Shown: positions 23,050 through 31,040, counted from the stretch's first letter. The stretch is DNA of 33,603 bases from Terriglobales bacterium (GCA_025451215.1 JANWKU010000020.1:1-33603); one strand, 5' to 3'. A program made the numbers and translations. The notes: generated by a model from the letters alone, not told the origin.

Positions 23050-23928
23050 ATGCCTGACTCCATCAAACTCATCGAATGTCCGCGCGATGCCTGGCAAGGG
23101 CTCCAAGGACACATCCCCGCGGAAATCAAGGCGGATTACCTGAAAGCCTTGATCGGCGCTGGCTTCAAACACATCGACGCGGTTTCGTTTGTGTCTCCGA
23201 AAGCGGTTCCGCAAATGGCGGATTCCGAAGACGTGTTGAAGGAACTCGATCCGCCCGACGACGTAGAGATCATCGGGATCGTGGTGAACGAGAAGGGCGC
23301 GCAACGTGCCATCAATACAAATGCCGTAAAGACGCTGGGATTTCCTTATTCTTTGTCGCCAACCTTCCTGCGTAATAACCAGAACCAAACCCTGGATGAA
23401 GCGATTGATGAGATGGAAAGAATCAAAGACAAGGGCGACGACGCTGGTCTAGAAACGGTCGTTTATATTTCGATGGCATTTGGAAATCCTTACGGCGACG
23501 AATGGAATGTGGGAGAAGTTGTAGAAGCTGTTGGATTACTCGAAGGCTATGGCATCAAAATGATCTCCCTCGCCGACACGGTTGGCATGGCCAGTCCACA
23601 GCAGATTGGGGAATTGTTTTCGGCGGTGATGCAAAAGTACGACTATCTTGAGATCGGCGTTCATCTACACAGCCGTGGGGAGCAGGCGATTGAAAACGTC
23701 CTCGCCGCTTACGACGCGGGTTGCCGCCGTTTTGATTCCGCAATTGGAGGACTCGGTGGATGCCCGTTCGCGCAAGATGTGATGGTCGGCAATATTCCGA
23801 CTGAAAAAATAATCGAGGCCCTCACGCAACGCGGCGCTGCTCTGCCCGCCCTAAAATCTCTGGACACATTAATGCGAGTTGCAGGCGCATTTGCGGCGCG
23901 ATATACGGAGTCAAGCGCGGCAGATTGA
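23050..23928 (+). CDS. liuE: Hydroxymethylglutaryl-CoA lyase
   Basis: A 292-aa TIM-barrel lyase splitting HMG-CoA to acetyl-CoA and acetoacetate, the last step of leucine degradation. Landmarks are LIECPRDAWQGLQ (metal/substrate Arg-Asp), FKHIDAVSFVSPKAVPQMADSEDV, SPTFLRNNQNQT, ISLADTVGMASP, the metal-binding HLHSRGE and the family signature GGLGGCPFAQD with the catalytic Cys. The IECPRDA form, instead of EVGPRDGLQ, is one I know from Bacteroidetes-type lyases. I choose ATG 23050; GTG 23041 lies within the inverted repeat and would add three residues. The gene starts immediately after the right repeat, so its native upstream sequence has been replaced by, or abuts, the inserted unit. Confidence 0.93.
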   Translation: MPDSIKLIECPRDAWQGLQGHIPAEIKADYLKALIGAGFKHIDAVSFVSPKAVPQMADSEDVLKELDPPDDVEIIGIVVNEKGAQRAINTNAVKTLGFPYSLSPTFLRNNQNQTLDEAIDEMERIKDKGDDAGLETVVYISMAFGNPYGDEWNVGEVVEAVGLLEGYGIKMISLADTVGMASPQQIGELFSAVMQKYDYLEIGVHLHSRGEQAIENVLAAYDAGCRRFDSAIGGLGGCPFAQDVMVGNIPTEKIIEALTQRGAALPALKSLDTLMRVAGAFAARYTESSAAD

Positions 23929-23955
23929 TAATTCGGAACGAATGATTGCTTTCGC

Positions 23956-24738
23956 ATGACTTACCACACCATCCAGCTCGCGCTCGAACCCACATTCGCA
24001 ACGATTATCTTGAATCGTCCGGAGAAGCGCAATGCCCTCAGCTATGAGTTGATCTCGGAGTTGCTGGCTGCTTTAGCTGAAGCTGCGGCGTCAGATTCGC
24101 GGGTATTGGTCATTACTGGCGCAGGCTCGGCCTTCTGCTCGGGAATGGACTTGGATGATCTGAAAGGTTTGCTCGGATGCTCGCCAGAACAAAATCTGAA
24201 AGATTCAGAGACCGTAGCGCAACTCTTTCGCACGATTTACGAATTTTCCAAGCCTAGCATCGCCGCGGTAAATGGCGCGGCCGTGGCTGGGGGCGCCGGG
24301 CTGGCGACCTTATGCGACTTCACGCTAGCCGTGCCGGAGGCGAAGTTCGGCTATACGGAAGTGCGGATCGGATTTATCCCGGCCATCGTTTCCACATTCT
24401 TATTGCGTCAAGTGGGAGAAAAGCAGGCCCGTGAGCTTTTGCTGACGGGAAAACTCATCGGCGCGGATAAAGCATTGCGCATCGGCCTCATCAATGAAGT
24501 TGTGGCGGCGTCCACATTACTTGCGCGAACAACCGAACTGGCGGAGCAATTAGCGGCAAATAGCCCTGCGTCTCTGCTGGCGACCAAACGGCTGTTGCGT
24601 GATTTGGCTGGCAGAGAACTTGACGATCAGCTTCGACTCTCCGTGCGTGAAAATGCGGCCATACGCGCGACCGCCGATTTTCGCGAAGGCATCTCTTCCT
24701 TTCTGGAAAAACGTAAACCCAAGTGGAGCGGCAAGTGA
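23956..24738 (+). CDS. liuC: Enoyl-CoA hydratase family protein, probable methylglutaconyl-CoA hydratase
   Basis: A 260-aa crotonase-fold protein. Features are IILNRPEKRNALSYELI, the oxyanion-hole ITGAGSAFCSGMDLDDL, SIAAVNGAAVAGGAGLATLCDF, and FGYTEVRIGFIPAIVSTFLLRQVGE. The second catalytic Glu (YTEVRIG) is present. The first, usually in GGxELA, is replaced (GGAGLAT), as in LiuC-type hydratases, whose SEVRIGLAPAVIS stretch this also resembles. It should hydrate 3-methylglutaconyl-CoA to HMG-CoA, between the carboxylase and the lyase encoded upstream. It starts 27 bp after the lyase stop and overlaps the thioesterase gene by GTGA. A different enoyl-CoA substrate cannot be excluded. Confidence 0.88.
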   Translation: MTYHTIQLALEPTFATIILNRPEKRNALSYELISELLAALAEAAASDSRVLVITGAGSAFCSGMDLDDLKGLLGCSPEQNLKDSETVAQLFRTIYEFSKPSIAAVNGAAVAGGAGLATLCDFTLAVPEAKFGYTEVRIGFIPAIVSTFLLRQVGEKQARELLLTGKLIGADKALRIGLINEVVAASTLLARTTELAEQLAANSPASLLATKRLLRDLAGRELDDQLRLSVRENAAIRATADFREGISSFLEKRKPKWSGK

Positions 24739-25169
24739 ACGAAGCATTTTCAGAGACCCGCTTACGAGTACGCTACGCGGAAACCGACCAGATGGGCGTT
24801 GTTTACCACGCCAACTATTTCATCTGGTTTGAAATTGGCCGGGTGGAACTGTTGCGGCAACTGGGGTTCTCCTATCGCGACATGGAAAAAGATGATGGAT
24901 GCTTCATCGCCGTCGCCGATGCACGCTGCCGTTATAAAGCGCCCGCACGCTATGACGATGAGCTGATCGTGCGTACTCATTTGAAGAACGTTCGCGAATC
25001 CGTTTTGCACTTCAGTTATAAATTGTTGCGCGAGTCCGACAACGAGTTGCTGGCTGAAGGGGAAACTACCCACGTTGTAACTAATGCAGCAATGAAAGTT
25101 TCCTCCATTCCGCAAAAATATTTGCAGATATTCCGGAACGCGGTCAGCAAGACGGGGCAGGTTCCGTGA
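24735..25169 (+). CDS. YbgC/4-hydroxybenzoyl-CoA-type acyl-CoA thioesterase
   Basis: A 144-aa single hot-dog-domain thioesterase. GTG 24735 is chosen: it overlaps the previous stop (GTGA) and has GGAG six bases upstream; GTG 24723 would lie on that ribosome site. The active-site helix is YAETDQMGVVYHANYFIWFEIGR (the Asp/Tyr-His-Asn of the YbgC group), then CRYKAPARYDDELIVRTHL and LLAEGETTHVVTNAAMK. Such enzymes hydrolyse short acyl- or aromatic acyl-CoA and release free CoA. In this operon it may clear stalled CoA intermediates (inference). Its own stop overlaps the start of hutH by GTGA, so three genes in a row are translationally coupled. Confidence 0.9.
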   Translation: MNEAFSETRLRVRYAETDQMGVVYHANYFIWFEIGRVELLRQLGFSYRDMEKDDGCFIAVADARCRYKAPARYDDELIVRTHLKNVRESVLHFSYKLLRESDNELLAEGETTHVVTNAAMKVSSIPQKYLQIFRNAVSKTGQVP

Positions 25170-26686
25170 AAGCGCTTCACATTAACGGAAATGATCTGAC
25201 GCTTGAAGATGTCCGCAGCATCGCCGATCATCGTCCCGTTTTGCTCGATCCCGACGCCCGCGAGAAAGTCCGCGGGGCGCGTCAAGCCGTGGAAAACCTG
25301 GTCGCAAGCAATCAGACTTCTTACGCCATCACCACCGGCGTGGGCAAATTGAGCGATGTGCGCATTGCCCGCGAACAAATTCTGGAACTGCAACTCAACC
25401 TAATGCGCTCCCACGCGGTTGGCGTAGGCGAACCGCTTACCGTCGCGGAAACCCGGGCCATGATGCTGTTGCGGGCGAACTCATTGGCCAAAGGCTTTTC
25501 CGGAGTTCGGGACGTCATCATTGACACTCTCTGCGAAATGTTGAATCGAAGCGTGACTCCCGTTATCCCCTCTCAGGGAAGTGTCGGCGCAAGTGGCGAT
25601 CTCGCGCCTCTAGCCCATCTTGCGCTTGTGCTGGTTGGCGAAGGCCAGTGCTTCGGCGAGAATGGCGAATTCATTTCCGGCGCGTATGCTTTGAAAAAAG
25701 CTCAAATCTCTCCTTTGCGGCTGGAGGCGAAAGAGGCCATTTCATTGATGAATGGCACGCAAGCGATGCTTTCCGTTGGGACGCTTGCTCTATTGGAAGC
25801 AGAAATTTTCGTAGATTCAGCCGATGTGATCTCCGCGCTTACTCTGGATGCGCTTCGCGGGACCGATGTGGCCTTCGACGAACGAATTCACCGTGCCCGT
25901 CCCCACGCCGGACAACTCAAAACTGCGGCGAACCTGCGCAAAATGCTGGAGGGCAGCGAGATTCGCAAATCTCATGCCGAATGCAACCGCGTGCAGGACG
26001 CCTACTCGCTGCGCTGCATTCCCCAGGTCCATGGCGCAGTGCGCGACACGCTCTCCCATTGCCGGGGAGTGTTTGAGACGGAAGCAAATTCAGCGGTGGA
26101 TAATCCGCTGGTCTTCGTGAGGAACGGAGAAGAAAGCGACATTCTTTCCGGCGGGAATTTTCACGGCGAGCCCGTCGCATTTGCCCTAGATTTTTTGGGG
26201 ATTGCTTTAAGCGCGTTAGCCGGGATTTCCGAGCGCCGCATTGAGCGCCTGGTGAATCCCTCGTTAAACGAAGGCCTTCCGCCGTTTCTCGCAGTGGAGG
26301 CCGGACTGAACTCCGGGTTCATGATGGCCCAGGTCACCGCGGCCGCGCTCGCCAGTGAAAACAAAGTCCTGGCGCATCCCGCATCGGTGGATTCCATCAC
26401 CACCTCCGGCAATAAAGAGGATTATGTTTCAATGGGAATGACAGGCGCGCTAAAACTGCGCAGGATTGTCGCAAACACACGCAACGTCCTGTCCATTGAA
26501 GCGATGGCATCGGCGCAGGCTCTCGACTTTCTCGCGCCCATGAAAACTTCACGGCTCGGTCAATTGGCCTATAAGGAGATCAGGGCATCTTCGGCGCGGC
26601 TGGAGAAAGACCGCGTGATTTCTGAAGATTTCGCCCGGATCGCCGCAGTTATCACCTCCGGCAAGCTTTCCGCGCTGTTGCGTTAA
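25166..26686 (+). CDS. hutH: Histidine ammonia-lyase
   Basis: A 506-aa lyase converting histidine to urocanate and ammonia. The Ala142-Ser143-Gly144 triad in GSVGASGDLAPLAHL forms the MIO cofactor. Tyr53 (YAITTGVGKL) and His83 (SHAVGVGEP) occupy the same numbers as in the Pseudomonas enzyme. Also visible are LMNGTQAM with the conserved Asn, QDAYSLRCIPQVHGA, the FHGEP loop and ENKVLAHPASVDSITTSGNKEDYVSMG. The A-I-T-T-G-V-G variant of the usual YGVNTGFG is a mild deviation; His83 favours histidine over phenylalanine or tyrosine. GTG 25166 overlaps the thioesterase stop. Other hut genes (hutU, hutI) are not in the window, so it travels with leucine genes instead. Confidence 0.92.
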   Translation: MKALHINGNDLTLEDVRSIADHRPVLLDPDAREKVRGARQAVENLVASNQTSYAITTGVGKLSDVRIAREQILELQLNLMRSHAVGVGEPLTVAETRAMMLLRANSLAKGFSGVRDVIIDTLCEMLNRSVTPVIPSQGSVGASGDLAPLAHLALVLVGEGQCFGENGEFISGAYALKKAQISPLRLEAKEAISLMNGTQAMLSVGTLALLEAEIFVDSADVISALTLDALRGTDVAFDERIHRARPHAGQLKTAANLRKMLEGSEIRKSHAECNRVQDAYSLRCIPQVHGAVRDTLSHCRGVFETEANSAVDNPLVFVRNGEESDILSGGNFHGEPVAFALDFLGIALSALAGISERRIERLVNPSLNEGLPPFLAVEAGLNSGFMMAQVTAAALASENKVLAHPASVDSITTSGNKEDYVSMGMTGALKLRRIVANTRNVLSIEAMASAQALDFLAPMKTSRLGQLAYKEIRASSARLEKDRVISEDFARIAAVITSGKLSALLR

Positions 26687-26753
26687 GCTCAACGCTGCGC
26701 GCCAAAAATCCGCGCGCGAATCTGTTACTATTCGCCGCAGCCTCCAGTTTCGC

Positions 26754-27902
26754 ATGCAAAGTTTCTACACCATTCTCGGTATATTTATTTTGGTCGCGGT
26801 GTTGCTCGACGCCTTCGAGACCACGATATTGCCCCGCCGCGTCCAACGCGGCTTTCGGATTACTTCCTGGTTTTACCGCAACACCTGGCGCCCGTGGTGG
26901 ATACTGGCAAAACGAATCCATAGCAAAACCCGTCGAGAAACATTCCTTGGCTACTTCGGCCCGCTTTCGTTGCTCGGCCTTCTCATGGTCTGGGCATTTG
27001 GCTTGATTTTTGGATTCGCGCTGCTTCATTGGGGCGCCGGCGAGCATGTCCAACTGGGGAAAGAAGGCACTCATTTCTGGACGGTCCTTTATCTAAGTGG
27101 ATCAACGTTCTTCACCATCGGTTTCGGCGATGTGTTGCCCACCAGTGGTGTTGAGAGATTTTTGGCGGTCCTCGAAGGCGGTATGGGATTTGCCTTCCTC
27201 GGCATCGTGATTGGATATCTGCCGACAATTTATTCCGCGTTTTCCAAACGCGAAATTCAGATTTCCCTGCTGGACGCCCGCGCAGGTTCTCCGCCAACGG
27301 CCACGGAACTTCTCTTCAGAGTCGGGAAATACCCTCAGGACGCCGGGCTGGACGTAATTTTGCGCGATTGGGAACACTGGGCGGCGGAGGTCCTGGAGAG
27401 TCACATTTCTTATCCCATGCTCAGTTATTTTCGTTCGCAGCACAGCAATCAGTCATGGCTGGGCGCGCTGACCATGATTCTGGACAGCAGCGCGCTGGTA
27501 ATAGCAGGCGTTGACGACATTCGCCCTGAGCAGGCGAAACTGACGTTCGCCATGGCACGGCATGCGGTTGTGGACCTTACGCAGGTGCTTAATGTGCGAT
27601 ACCGGCCGGCGGAGACCGACCGGCTTACTCCAGAAGAGCTAAACAGCCTTCGTGAAAAATTGGCGGAAAAGGGAATTCGCATAAGAAATGATGCTGAGTT
27701 TGAGCAGAAGCTCGCGTACCTGCGCACTCAATATGAACCTTACGCGTTGGCCATAGCTAACCGGCTTTTTATTGCTCTACCGCCGTGGCAGCATACGGAA
27801 AAGAAAAAAGACAACTGGCAGGCGGGACCATGGGACCGAATTATCCAGGCTAAAGGGTTAGGGAGAATCAGCGGGAGGGCGGCGGGGTACGACCATTTCT
27901 GA
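26754..27902 (+). CDS. Two-helix ion channel protein (K+ channel pore type)
   Basis: A 382-aa membrane protein. Helices lie near 5-24 and 69-91, the pore loop near 108-127 and a last helix near 135-158. The pore loop reads GSTFFTIGFGD, a K+-channel-like selectivity filter with Phe in place of the common Tyr (TVGYGD). Residues 165-382 are soluble and mostly helical (LFRVGKYPQDAGLDVILRDWEHWAAEVLESHISYPML and so on); this is not an RCK/TrkA-N domain as no Rossmann GxGxxG is visible. Bacterial relatives with this tail are annotated only as two-pore-domain-like ion channels. ATG 26754 follows hutH by 67 bp; it may be separately transcribed. Ion choice is inferred from the filter alone. Confidence 0.85.
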   Translation: MQSFYTILGIFILVAVLLDAFETTILPRRVQRGFRITSWFYRNTWRPWWILAKRIHSKTRRETFLGYFGPLSLLGLLMVWAFGLIFGFALLHWGAGEHVQLGKEGTHFWTVLYLSGSTFFTIGFGDVLPTSGVERFLAVLEGGMGFAFLGIVIGYLPTIYSAFSKREIQISLLDARAGSPPTATELLFRVGKYPQDAGLDVILRDWEHWAAEVLESHISYPMLSYFRSQHSNQSWLGALTMILDSSALVIAGVDDIRPEQAKLTFAMARHAVVDLTQVLNVRYRPAETDRLTPEELNSLREKLAEKGIRIRNDAEFEQKLAYLRTQYEPYALAIANRLFIALPPWQHTEKKKDNWQAGPWDRIIQAKGLGRISGRAAGYDHF

Positions 27903-27940
27903 CAGCGATTGCTCTCAAGTGAATGCACTTCGGCGATTTT

Positions 27941-27949
27941 TGTTAGTAT
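27941..27949 (+). promoter_or_regulatory. Candidate extended -10 for a leaderless kdsD mRNA
   Basis: TGTTAGTAT has the form TGn-TAGTAT, an extended -10 element, and ends nine bases before the ATG at 27959. There is no purine-rich ribosome site in the pyrimidine-rich interval CCTTCCTTC. The geometry would place the transcript start at or next to the ATG, giving a leaderless message. Sequence-only inference. Confidence 0.3.
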
Positions 27950-27958
27950 CCTTCCTTC

Positions 27959-28948
27959 ATGAACCACAGTGGCGTAAATGTCGTCCGGATTGAAGCCGAA
28001 GCGCTGCGGAAGCTCGCTGATCGCATGGAAGGCCCCATGGCTGCGGACTTCCAGCGAGCGGTTGATTTGATCTTTTCCTGCTTAGGGCGGGTCGTGGTAA
28101 CGGGCATGGGAAAGAGCGGGATCATTGCGCGTAAGGTCGCGGCCACGCTCAATTCGACGGGCACTCCCGCGTTGTTCATGCATCCGGTGGAAGCCGTGCA
28201 TGGGGACCTGGGAATGATCGTGCGAGGAGACGTGGTCCTGGCATTTTCTTCGAGTGGAGAGACTGAGGAGATTTTGAATCTACTGGCAACGATCAAGCGA
28301 TTGCGCGTCCCATTGATCGCTCTGACCTGCGACGAGTTGCACTCTCCCAATCGCAAGAAGACATCCACGTTGGCGTCGTCCGCGGAGATTACTCTGGATT
28401 GCTCGGTCGCGAAAGAAGCTTGCTCGCTTGGACTTGCGCCCACCGCCTCAACGACCACGATGCTGGCCTTGGGCGATGCGTTAGCGGTCGCAATTTCAGA
28501 AAAGCGCGGCTTCAAGGAAGAAGATTTCGCCAACCTGCATCCCGGCGGAAAATTGGGTAAACGCCTGGCCAGAGTAGAAGCGCTCATGCATTCCGACGAC
28601 GCGCTTCCCAAAGTGCTTCCTGACACCAAAATGCCCGAAGTTATTTATGAGATGTCGCGCAAGAAACTTGGTATGACCGCGGTCGTGGATGGCGAAAAGC
28701 TGGTGGGAATCATCAGCGACGGAGACTTGCGCCGCCTGCTGGAAAAAAGCGGCAAAGATGCATTGGATTTGACTGCGGGTCAATGCATGACGCGTGCCCC
28801 CAGGACCATTCTCCCAACCGAATTCGCGGTGACCGCATTGGCGATGATGGAAGAAAAGAAAATCACCTCATTGGCAGTGGTGGACGAAGCTGGAACGCTC
28901 CATGGAATTATCCACTTACATGATTTGTGGGGCATTGATTTGATGTAA
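27959..28948 (+). CDS. kdsD: D-arabinose 5-phosphate isomerase, KpsF/GutQ family
   Basis: A 329-aa cytoplasmic isomerase interconverting ribulose 5-phosphate and arabinose 5-phosphate, the entry to KDO for lipopolysaccharide. The SIS domain (about 35-170) has VVVTGMGKSGIIARKVAATL, PVEAVHGDLGMI and LAFSSSGETEEI; TASTTTMLALGDALA follows, then the LHPGGKLG motif. Two C-terminal CBS domains (about 205-325) include MSRKKLGMTAVVDGEKLVGIISDGDLRR and EKKITSLAVVDEAGTLHGIIHLHDL. It is full length. A Lys replaced by other residues is not seen in the key sites. The start lacks a Shine-Dalgarno but no better in-frame codon exists. It is probably a short unit with the antiporter 68 bp downstream. Confidence 0.95.
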   Translation: MNHSGVNVVRIEAEALRKLADRMEGPMAADFQRAVDLIFSCLGRVVVTGMGKSGIIARKVAATLNSTGTPALFMHPVEAVHGDLGMIVRGDVVLAFSSSGETEEILNLLATIKRLRVPLIALTCDELHSPNRKKTSTLASSAEITLDCSVAKEACSLGLAPTASTTTMLALGDALAVAISEKRGFKEEDFANLHPGGKLGKRLARVEALMHSDDALPKVLPDTKMPEVIYEMSRKKLGMTAVVDGEKLVGIISDGDLRRLLEKSGKDALDLTAGQCMTRAPRTILPTEFAVTALAMMEEKKITSLAVVDEAGTLHGIIHLHDLWGIDLM

Positions 28949-29016
28949 GCAACTGAAGCTGAAGTAGTCGGTGCCTTCTCCATCTAGCCAACCTAAAGAT
29001 AAAGAAAGCATCTTAG

Positions 29017-30327
29017 GTGGGCGAGATTCCCTTGTCCAACGCCGATCTCACGTCAATTATTTTCATCCTTTTGCTGCTGGTTAGTCTGGCCCAGTTGCTG
29101 GGGTATCTTTTCGTAAAGCTACGGCAGCCCAAGGTCGTGGGCGAAATTTTGGCCGGCATCATACTGGGCCCCAGTCTTTTAGGCCGGCTACACTTTGCCT
29201 CTGCACTGACGGATGCTGCGAAACACCAGGGTAATATTCTAAATTTTGTTTACTGGCTCGGCCTTCTGCTGTTGATGTTTCTCTCCGGCGCGGAAACCCA
29301 ACAATTGTTTACCCGGGATGAACGCCGCGAGGTTGGCTGGCTCACGATTGTAGGGACGGGCATACCTTTTCTTTTGGGTCTCGTGTTCGGACCATGGATT
29401 GTCCGCCCAGTACTCGCGGGGCCGAACGGCAACAAAATCTCCCTCACCATTATTCTTGCGGTCGGCGTGGCGGTGACATCTGTTCCGGTGGTTTCAAAAA
29501 TATTCGCCGATCTTAAGATTCTCCACACACGTTTTGCGCGACTGGTTTTAGGGGTGGCCGTGCTCGAAGATATTGTGTTGTGGCTGGCGCTGGCCGTGGC
29601 GACGGCGATGGCAGGCAAGGCAGTGCTGCAACCTCGGCAAATGTCTTATCACCTGGCTCTCACCGTAGGATTTTTCCTGCTGGGCTTGACCATCGTTCCT
29701 CGCCTTGTGAAGCGCATCAATAAGTCGCGATTCAACGTGTTCGCGCAACAATCTCCGGTGGCCTATGCAATCGCAGTTCTTCTGGCTTATTGCGCGGTCG
29801 CGGGGGCCCTTGACGTCAGTTTGGTATTCGCGGCATTTCTCGCCGGCTTTGCCGTAGTCCACAAGAAACGCCGAATCTTCGCCGAAGCCCTTGATGCGAT
29901 TGGAAAAGTGTCATTCGCATTTTTCATCCCGGTGTACTTCGCACTGGTGGGAATGAAACTTGACCTGGTTCAGGGCCTTTCCTGGTGGATGCTCGGCGCA
30001 TTTCTTGTCGGTAGCTGCATTATCAAAATCCTTTCCGTCTCTTTGGCTGGCCGATTCGCAGGATTTCGTGGGCTGGATTTAATCAATCTGGCCATCACCA
30101 CAAACGCCCGTGGCGGCCCGGGAATCGTCCTGGCAAGTGTGGCGTTTGACGCTGGAATCATCAGCCCGAAGTTCTATACCACGCTTGTGTTAGCTGCAGT
30201 GCTCACCTCGCAGGCAGCCGGGGCGTGGCTCGATTACGTTCTGAAAAAGGGCTGGCCCCTCCTAAAGCCCTCACCGACAACCACTTTGTCCGCGGCCGCC
30301 GAGGATCAGCGACCATCTCCTGCCTAG
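29017..30327 (+). CDS. CPA2-type cation/proton antiporter
   Basis: A 436-aa membrane protein with about 12-13 hydrophobic helices, of the KefB/NapA-like monovalent cation:proton antiporter-2 group. Visible motifs are LRQPKVVGEILAGIILGPSLLG in the first helices, LGLLLLMFLSGAE (the family's FxxGLE variant), AVGVAVTSVPVVSKIFADL, LGVAVLEDIVLWLALA with the Glu-Asp pair of the ion site, and FAAFLAGFAV. No TrkA-N or TrkA-C domain follows, so it is not redox-gated like KefB/C. GTG 29017 gives a sound N-terminus; TTG 29032 with GGTGG upstream is an alternative. The gene lies near the ion channel and may take part in K+ or Na+ balance (inference). Confidence 0.9.
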   Translation: MGEIPLSNADLTSIIFILLLLVSLAQLLGYLFVKLRQPKVVGEILAGIILGPSLLGRLHFASALTDAAKHQGNILNFVYWLGLLLLMFLSGAETQQLFTRDERREVGWLTIVGTGIPFLLGLVFGPWIVRPVLAGPNGNKISLTIILAVGVAVTSVPVVSKIFADLKILHTRFARLVLGVAVLEDIVLWLALAVATAMAGKAVLQPRQMSYHLALTVGFFLLGLTIVPRLVKRINKSRFNVFAQQSPVAYAIAVLLAYCAVAGALDVSLVFAAFLAGFAVVHKKRRIFAEALDAIGKVSFAFFIPVYFALVGMKLDLVQGLSWWMLGAFLVGSCIIKILSVSLAGRFAGFRGLDLINLAITTNARGGPGIVLASVAFDAGIISPKFYTTLVLAAVLTSQAAGAWLDYVLKKGWPLLKPSPTTTLSAAAEDQRPSPA

Positions 30328-30385
30328 CTGGATATAGCAGTTCGCAACGTCTTCGTATCCGTACTGGCATTTCAAGTTACCAAAG

Positions 30386-30416
30386 GTATCTCAGACGCAT
30401 GCTGCGTCTCGACACC
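30386..30416. terminator. Imperfect long hairpin after the antiporter gene
   Basis: AGACGCA-TGC-TGCGTCT (30393-30409) is a perfect seven-pair hairpin. The outer bases GGTATCTC and CGACACC extend it imperfectly. It lies 59 bp after the antiporter stop in the 177-bp spacer and lacks a T-run. A terminator is plausible; a protein-binding palindrome is the alternative. Confidence 0.35.
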
Positions 30417-30504
30417 AGAAATCCACGATGCTACTATCCGGGTACTCGGGAACCATTTGTAGATGATTGTTGAGTTTTAGGCTTCTTGGGGCGGTTGGAG
30501 CAGC

Positions 30505-30861
30505 ATGGAAACGTTAAAACTTATTCTTGGCATCGCCGTCATCGTAGCGGTCATTTATCTAGGCATTGAGGTCGTTCCTCCTTACTATTCGAACTACGAA
30601 TTTCAAGACACCATTAGCCGCGAGGCCATGGACAGCACCTACAAGCCAATTTCTGAAGACGACATTCGCGCCCAAATTATCGCGGACGCAAAACAATACG
30701 ACATCCCGATCACCGAGCCCAATGTCAAAGTAGTGCGCTCTGGTGGCATGGGAACTGGATCGGTTTCGATTGACGTCAAATACGATATTCATATCGGTGT
30801 GCCGATCTATCCCTTTGACCTGCATTTCAATCCCTCTTCCACAAATAAGGGTTTTTACTGA
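30505..30861 (+). CDS. Small membrane-anchored protein of unknown function
   Basis: A 118-aa protein. One N-terminal helix (LKLILGIAVIVAVIYLGIEVV, about residues 4-24) is followed by a folded periplasmic-looking part with ISREAMDSTYKPISEDDIRAQIIADAKQYDIPI and then strands (VKVVRSGGMGTGSVSIDVKYDIHIGVPIYPFDLHFNP). The helix-plus-short-domain plan resembles DUF4845-like proteins, but I am not certain of a family. ATG 30505 is preceded by TTGGAG at a four-base gap. It lies between the antiporter and the class A PBP, on the same strand but with spacers of about 180 bp on both sides, so it may stand alone. Confidence 0.75.
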   Translation: METLKLILGIAVIVAVIYLGIEVVPPYYSNYEFQDTISREAMDSTYKPISEDDIRAQIIADAKQYDIPITEPNVKVVRSGGMGTGSVSIDVKYDIHIGVPIYPFDLHFNPSSTNKGFY

Positions 30862-30971
30862 TCTGCGACGGTCATCCAGCGTGGCAACCTGTCACGCATC
30901 TTAATCAGAGAATGCATCTGCATTGCCACCGCTGCGGCGACGGAGCAGAGCAAAAACTCCGATAAAATATC

Positions 30972-30977
30972 TATAAT
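30972..30977 (+). promoter_or_regulatory. Candidate -10 box of the PBP gene
   Basis: A perfect TATAAT lies 63 bp before the GTG start in the 179-bp spacer. No clear -35 hexamer is found 15-19 bp upstream, so this is a single-element call. Confidence 0.3.
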
Positions 30978-31040
30978 CATCTTTCGGATACCTCGCTGAA
31001 GCAAGATCGCCAAGGCGAACCATGCGAGCCGACCGCTACT

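Noticed and set aside
22594-23061. A CRISPR-like or toxin-antitoxin reading of the repeats around 22611 and 23018
   Set aside because: There are only two copies in inverted orientation around one gene, with no spacer array and no second small gene. An insertion cassette fits better.
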